NCBI GenBank assembly: GCA_905250125.1
Contig: CAJNOL010001361.1
Location: 1-64,000 of the forward strand
Length of the DNA stretch: 64,000 bases
From: Rotaria sordida
Taxonomy: Eukaryota; Rotifera; Eurotatoria; Philodinida; Philodinidae
Direction of reading: 5' to 3'
Shown: positions 58,492 through 64,000 of the stretch, one piece after another
Layout of the letters: the number at the start of each line of letters is the position of its first letter
Position numbering within the stretch: position 1 is the stretch's first letter
The notes under the pieces: generated by a model
Told to the model about the DNA's origin: nothing
Seen by the model: the letters and a program-made list of their open reading frames with translations, nothing else
Database searches by the model: none
Made by a program: the position numbers and the translations under genes

Positions 58492-60747
58492 TTATATGTT
58501 GATAAGCACATACTTGCAATCAAATTGAGATATTTCTTTTAAAATTTTATCAATATCTGCATCAGAAAATTGAACATTGAGTTTCTATTAGAATAAAATT
58601 AATTAATATTATTCAAGAAATATATGATAAATTATCAATAATTTTACTTCTTGAATTGCTTGTTTCAATTGAGCATGATCTGTTATTCGATTATCGGATA
58701 TGTTATCATTACCAGTAGCAATAGAATAAAAAAAATTTGATAAATTAATTTCAGGACGACGTTGAAATAGTGTACGTAATCGTTCGATCGGTGATGGTGG
58801 AGAATGATGATGATCTTTTAATAATGGTGATGGTATTCTCACACCAATTAAAATATGTAGTTCAGGACGTTGACTTTTTACTTGTAAGTAAAGCTCTTGA
58901 CAATCACTATTTAATCGAATTTCCTATAAATACAAATCATAATACAAAATTTTTATTGAAATATTCTATACTGTTAAATCAATAAGTTCAAGTTTATTGG
59001 ATATTGCATCTTTTCCTATAAGTGGTTTAAGAATAGCATAGCATCCAGCTGATTCAAGTGGATTTCCTGTTAACTAATTAATACACAAACAAATATTTAT
59101 GTTTATTTTGATGATATAATATTATTCATTCTTACACGTATTATTTGTAAATTTTCATTTTTAGCAAGACCACGACCAATATATGTAACTGGTTCAGTTG
59201 TTAAACGATTATAACTAATCAATATATAAATAAATTCGAATATGTTTTTATAAAAGTTAATAATTGTATAACCTTATGTCAAGTTCAACAAGTGTAGTAT
59301 TCTCTTTGAAAGCATTGAACCAAGCACGACCACATTCAGCGCCTGATAAACCATTATGAGCCAAATTTAATATTTTAAGAAAAATATTTTCCTATAGAAT
59401 TAAATTAATATACTATTTGTTAATGAATTATATAGATAGATAGATAGAACAATTTTTGAAGATTTTAATAGTAATTTTTTTTTCTTAATGAAAATGGTTT
59501 TTTTTTTTTGGAAATAATTTTATTTCATAATGAAAAATGCTTACTTGAATTCCTTTAATTAATGCAACAGCACCTTTACCATTTATTGAATTCCAACTGA
59601 GATCAAGAGATTCCATTGTTGTATTTTCAGCAATAGCTTGACCTTCATTATAACAATACTTTATATTAATATTTATAAATTGATTATATCGATTTACCTA
59701 AGAAAATACCACTTGCTGATCCGAGTTTATTTTTTGCTAAAGTTAATGTATATAATTGTCCAGTACTCTAAACGAAATCAAACAAAATAAAAATCATTAA
59801 TGTCTTTTTTTCCCTCCTTATATTCATATCTTACTGAAATAAGTTCAGCTAATAGACGAGCACATTCATCATCTAATAAATTTCCTACATAGATAAAAAT
59901 ATTTATTTAAAATAAATCATTTTTAAAATTAAAAAAAAACAACAACAAATTTTTTTAACCTTCAAGTTTTAAATGATTAATTGTTACATTATCTTTAAAC
60001 ATATCACATAATTGTCGAGTACCATCAATACTAATAAAATTTTGTGAAAGATTAACATCAACAATTGCAATATTATCACGAAGAATTTGTGATAAATAAA
60101 TAACACCTTTATCACCAAGGCCATTACTTGTTAAATCAAGTTTAGTTATATATGTATTTATCTGATATAAAACAACAAAACATACATAATATATATATAT
60201 ATGCATGATTATTTTTATTTTTATTTTTATTCATTAAAATTTTATATTTACATACTGTTAAACTTGGTAGAAATGCTCGCATACCTCTTGAGCCTAAACC
60301 ATAATAACGCATTAATAATTCTTTTTGATCATAATGTTTTAAATACTGTCCAACAGGTACAATTTGTTCATATTTACAAATATATTTATACATTCCAATA
60401 CATGAACGATCACGATGTTGATTAATATCATCTTCTAAATCTGTATCATAATCTTCATCACTAGCAAATGAAAAATTAGTTGAAGTCGAACTTGATTGAA
60501 AATCACTAGTATGTGTATTTGTTGTTTCTATTCCACTTGTTTTTGGACGACGTTCATTTGTTTTTACATCATTATTTTTACGTCGTTCTAATCGCTTTAA
60601 AAAAAAAATATATTGATATTGAATAATTTTTAAATGTATTTACGAATATATATTTTTTTAATAAGTACGTACTCGATTTGGGTCGACTGTAAGCGGTCGA
60701 ATAAGATGAATTGGATTTTTGAATATTTCAGTATTACGCCTATGCAT
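58492..60747 (-). CDS. LRRC74-like leucine-rich-repeat protein
   Basis: Eleven minus-strand exons (60673-60747, 60256-60594, 59960-60161, 59835-59884, 59698-59767, 59545-59642, 59273-59391, 59136-59214, 58972-59073, 58648-58923, 58492-58584) join in phase to 500 residues. A polar, acidic N-terminus (residues 1-100) precedes a CKYEQIVPVGQYLKH..YYGLGSRGMRAF segment. It resembles the entry into the repeats of LRRC74A/B. Then come ribonuclease-inhibitor-type leucine-rich repeats of ~28 residues (LDLTSNGLGDKGVIYLSQIL, VNLSQNFISIDGTRQLCDM, LDLSWNSINGKGAVALIKGI, LNLAHNGLSGAECGRAW). Exons tend to hold one repeat each. The last ~120 residues are charged with FSDADIDKILKEI, faintly EF-hand-like. LRR domains bind proteins; the specific role is unknown. 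The stop at 58492 assumes the GTATGT at the end is not used as a donor. Confidence 0.82.
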
Positions 60748-62154
60748 TGTATTTTTATGATGAAATGAAAGTAAAACAAAGAAAAAAAGAATAATATATA
60801 TATATATATATACAACATGCACAATGACATTTGTATGGATTTATGAATAATTTATATGTATATATGATTCTGTTTCAGAATTTGAAATCAAAGATGAAGA
60901 AACGAATTTTTTTTTTGCTTGATTAATTCAGCTTTTTCTTTTCAAATAGATAGAATAATAATCATGTATTATTTTGTTTTCATAGTTCTTTTTAATGTTT
61001 ATCGTCGTCAAATTACATATTTTGTGATGAAATCATCAATAACATACATCTCATTATAGATAAAATCAACTTATTTAAAAGAAAATCCTTTTTTTTATCA
61101 AATCTATTAGTATTGATTTTTAATTGTGGGAAAAAAGTAAAAAGAAAACATCAGGGATGTAATGAAGAAAAAAAAGTAGGAGGGGTCTGCAAGGAAATTT
61201 TTTGAGACTTGAAAAAGTGCATATACAATTTTTTGAAAGTAGAGGGTGTCTATCCTTGTTATTTTTACACACAAAAAATCTCCAAGACAGTCCAATGTTT
61301 TGTTGCTGCAAAATAAGTTTCAACAATTTTTTTCTCAAAAATTTTTACATCGTATATTATTACATTCTTTGTATATATACTACGTAGTAACATCATTTTC
61401 TACAAGGTAAAAGTATTGTACTAATTTCCTTGTAGTAAATTATAGCTGCATTTGTTTCTTCATTTTGTAATATTAACTTTGTAAGAGTCATGTAATATGA
61501 CCATGACGACATTGATTGCACGTTAAATGCAAAACATAAAGAAACGTTACATTTGCTCGCTTTGTAGATATCTATTCTTTTTCATAGATTAGATATTTGA
61601 AATATTGATAATGAATGAACAGTAGAATAAAATAGGATATATCAAGGAGAAATAGTGACTTGTTTTATCTATTGATATCTTGGTTTGATATATGCCAATA
61701 AAATGAAAAAGAGACACTTTTAATATAGGTTTTAATAATATTACCTTCTAAAAAATTTATCATATACGAAATATAGTTACTTTATTTTTTTATTATTATT
61801 ATACTTGGTAAATTTTTTTTTCTTGAATTTCTTTGTCATAAAATCAAATACAAGCAAACCATCTATTTAATGATAACTGATAAGTATGTCATGTTTTTTT
61901 TTTGATAGAGAGAAAGAGATATATAAAGCGTGATACATATCTATAGTGTTACGGTTGAGAAAATGACCTTCATCTACCACTGATTTTTCGTATTCAGTAT
62001 AAGAAGGCTGTTCTATGCCAAGGCAAAAGAATCATTTACTTATATACTTAGTACATCAAATGAAAAAAACAACTATGATGGACATTTGCTTCTTGAACAA
62101 TAATTTAATATACATTTAATTACTTATTGTTTATATTATGTATAAAAAAATCCA
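60748..62154. promoter_or_regulatory. Divergent spacer, LRRC74-like gene / ARM-like gene
   Basis: 1.4 kb between two divergent genes. It holds a TA run at 60795-60811 just upstream of the LRR gene. The part at 61120-61345 is less AT-rich and may be an old repeat fragment. No promoter element can be singled out. Confidence 0.4.
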
Positions 62155-64000
62155 ATGGTAAAAGAAATAAAAAATAATCGCGAACTTTTTCCAAAACCAC
62201 CATCATTACTTATTGTTGCTCATTGTTCAACAATACGTCGTAAAACGACAGGTATCGATGCAAATGAATTATCAGCTATACTCAATGATTGTGTATATGA
62301 AGCATATTCAAATAAATTCCCGTTAAAATCATATTTGAATTCTTTAAATGAAATAGTTAAAACATTGAATTCACATTTTCCATCAGCATTACTTGAAACA
62401 AGTTCACATTATTTTTTTACTCTCGTTCGTAACACAATACGACTACTTTTACGTGAATTATATACATCATATGAATTAAATAATGAAGAAATTTATATTT
62501 TACGTAATTGCACTGTATTAATTCATCAGGTAGTTAAGAAAATAGATGATGTATCAAAAATTTTACATTGGATTACTGATGAATCATTTCTTGATGCTTT
62601 AGCAAATTGTCTAATTCATATAAATAAAATTTCAAAAGCAACTGAAAATCAACATATAATGAAACAAATAACACGTTTATTAAATATATTGTGTAATATT
62701 CAACAACGTTTACCGATAAATTTACATCAGCAATCATTTGTACAATTACTTCAACCAATTATAAATTGTTTAACATCATCAAATTATATTAAATTATTTA
62801 GCAATTTAAAAGCAAATGCAATTTCACTTACAGAAAGCCAAAAACTATTTCTTATTAAGTGTCCGTATTTTCTTACTACTTATAATGGTAAATTTTTTTT
62901 TCAATTATTATATATATATTTGAATGTCTCTTTTTCTTTGTTTTTTTTTTTGAGGACCTGAGATTGAGAGAGCAATTGAACATGTTTTAGAAATAATGTT
63001 ACCACGTTATGTATCAATACTTGATAAACATATGAAAACAATTAAAGAATGGCAGGAACCAATAATGCATGCTATACATAATCTTATTATGACTATTGTT
63101 TATGCTGAGGGCTATTTTTCATCCTGTATAAATAATAAATCATTTCAATTACTTATTAATCATCTTTTAAATCTTCTTAATGAAACTAGTTTAATTAATA
63201 AAATACATCCAAAAGAAAACAATATAGAAACATTATTGATTGATGCAACACTGGTCGTCTTTAGTATACAACTTTATGAACCTAATGCATTGGATTATAT
63301 CAAACAACTTAAACCGATAGCAGTTTTTCGACAATTAACAACAACATCGCGTGAAGCTATTGTTTTAAATGCTTATATGATGCTTGTACACGTAATGGAT
63401 GAAAATGACATTGAAACAATGGTGGACAATTTGTCTAATTTACTTTCTACAACTCTCTATTTATTAGGAAAAGCAATTGAAACTCGTCATCATACAAATA
63501 TACATGAAAAGGTTAATCAAGAAACTGTCGATCGAAATATAATACAACTTCTTGAAACATTGAGGGGTAAATGAATAAATTTCTAGAATAGATTTTCTTT
63601 TTTCCAAAATCTTTTGATTTTGATTTGCTTTCTTTTTATTAATTTCAAGGTTTAGTACAATATGAACAAATTAAAAATGATATATTAAAACAAAAAATAG
63701 TATCACATTTAATGTATTATTACGAAAATTTACATGGATTATCGAAACAATTATTACTTGAATGTTTTTGGACATTATCATTTAATGAAAAAATAGCTCA
63801 ACAATTACGTGAACATTCACAATTTATTCTTTCATTACATAATATATTACAAGTTGTTAGAGATGATCGTCAACAAAATACAATTCGTCATTCAAATAGT
63901 TATTGTACTCGTCAAAATGGTACCATTATAGCATTAATTGACAGACCAAATGATGGAATACGAAAAGTAGCTGATGGACTTCTTTGGAAACTTGTTAACG
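62155..64000 (+). CDS. Helical-repeat (ARM/HEAT-like) protein, 3' end outside window
   Basis: Three exons are visible (62155-62887, 62955-63566, 63650 to the window end) with closed phases, giving about 565 residues before the edge. The product is almost wholly helical, with Leu/Ile-rich amphipathic stretches of 35-45 residues (ALANCLIHINKISKATEN, LTRLLNILCNI, LSKQLLLECFWTLSFNEKIAQQL) typical of armadillo/HEAT repeats. Near the edge comes NGTIIALIDRPNDGIRKVADGLLWKLV. From memory, bdelloid proteins with this kind of segment continue into a TIR-type signalling domain (Toll/interleukin-1 receptor), but that part is outside the window, so it is an inference only. The start ATG at 62155 is the first in the open frame. 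No signal peptide or membrane segment is seen. Confidence 0.75.

Noticed and set aside
1-64000. tRNA genes, rRNA genes and CRISPR arrays
   Set aside because: No tRNA arm pattern, rRNA core sequence or spaced direct-repeat array was recognised. The only dense array (29397-29890) is an unspaced minisatellite.

Overview
The window looks like nuclear DNA of a small-genome, AT-rich invertebrate, most probably a bdelloid rotifer. The reasons are animal gene families (MICAL, ARMT1, YLPM1, MIIP, tensin-type SH2, LRRC74, rhodopsin-type GPCR), many GT-AG introns of about 50-75 nt, A/T-ending codons with long Asn/Gln/Ser runs, a eukaryotic RNA-dependent RNA polymerase relic (a family known to be expanded in bdelloids) and decayed Tc1/mariner copies. 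The genus is not decidable from the sequence, and the bdelloid call is an inference.

Layout. 1-2068: AT-rich spacer. 2069-4108 (+): protein with a C-terminal tensin-like SH2 domain. 6162-6536 (-): small single-pass membrane protein. 6537-11013: spacer. 11014-17973 (+): MYND zinc-finger/MSS51-like protein with a very long low-complexity tail. 19021-19830: decayed mariner. 19984-22698 (-): ARMT1. 22879-26412 (-): YLPM1, only 180 bp upstream of ARMT1 on the same strand. 27065-27325 (+): small unknown ORF. 29041-31878 (-): MIIP-like gene, head-to-head with the large MICAL gene at 32193-50391 (+). MICAL has 22 exons. One of its introns holds a nested transposon pile, and another holds a complete antisense GPCR gene. 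About 52700-53367 (+): broken multi-pass membrane protein. 53990-57586 (-): RdRP pseudogene. 58090-58334: piggyBac-type MITE. 58492-60747 (-): LRRC74-like leucine-rich-repeat protein. 62155-end (+): helical (ARM/HEAT-like) repeat protein cut by the window edge.

Exon chains were assembled by hand from GT/AG sites and reading phase. For each multi-exon gene the phases close and the products align with remembered family members, for example ARMT1 at 441 residues and MICAL at 1459. None of this was checked by alignment software.

The most unusual content is in the introns and spacers. There are four long, imperfect inverted repeats (foldback-like) with arms of about 135-300 bp. A 10-bp minisatellite in a MIIP intron switches orientation and could fold into a giant hairpin. 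In MICAL intron 6, a mariner of about 1.4 kb with intact terminal inverted repeats has been split by a foldback and by a separate 2.1-kb element. That element has CCCAGGTC ends, TCGGATT-rich subterminal regions and a strand-asymmetric minisatellite of about 13 bp, and I cannot assign it to a superfamily. The genes do not form a single pathway. Three neighbours (YLPM1, MIIP-like, MYND protein) each carry a PP1-docking-like RVxF motif.
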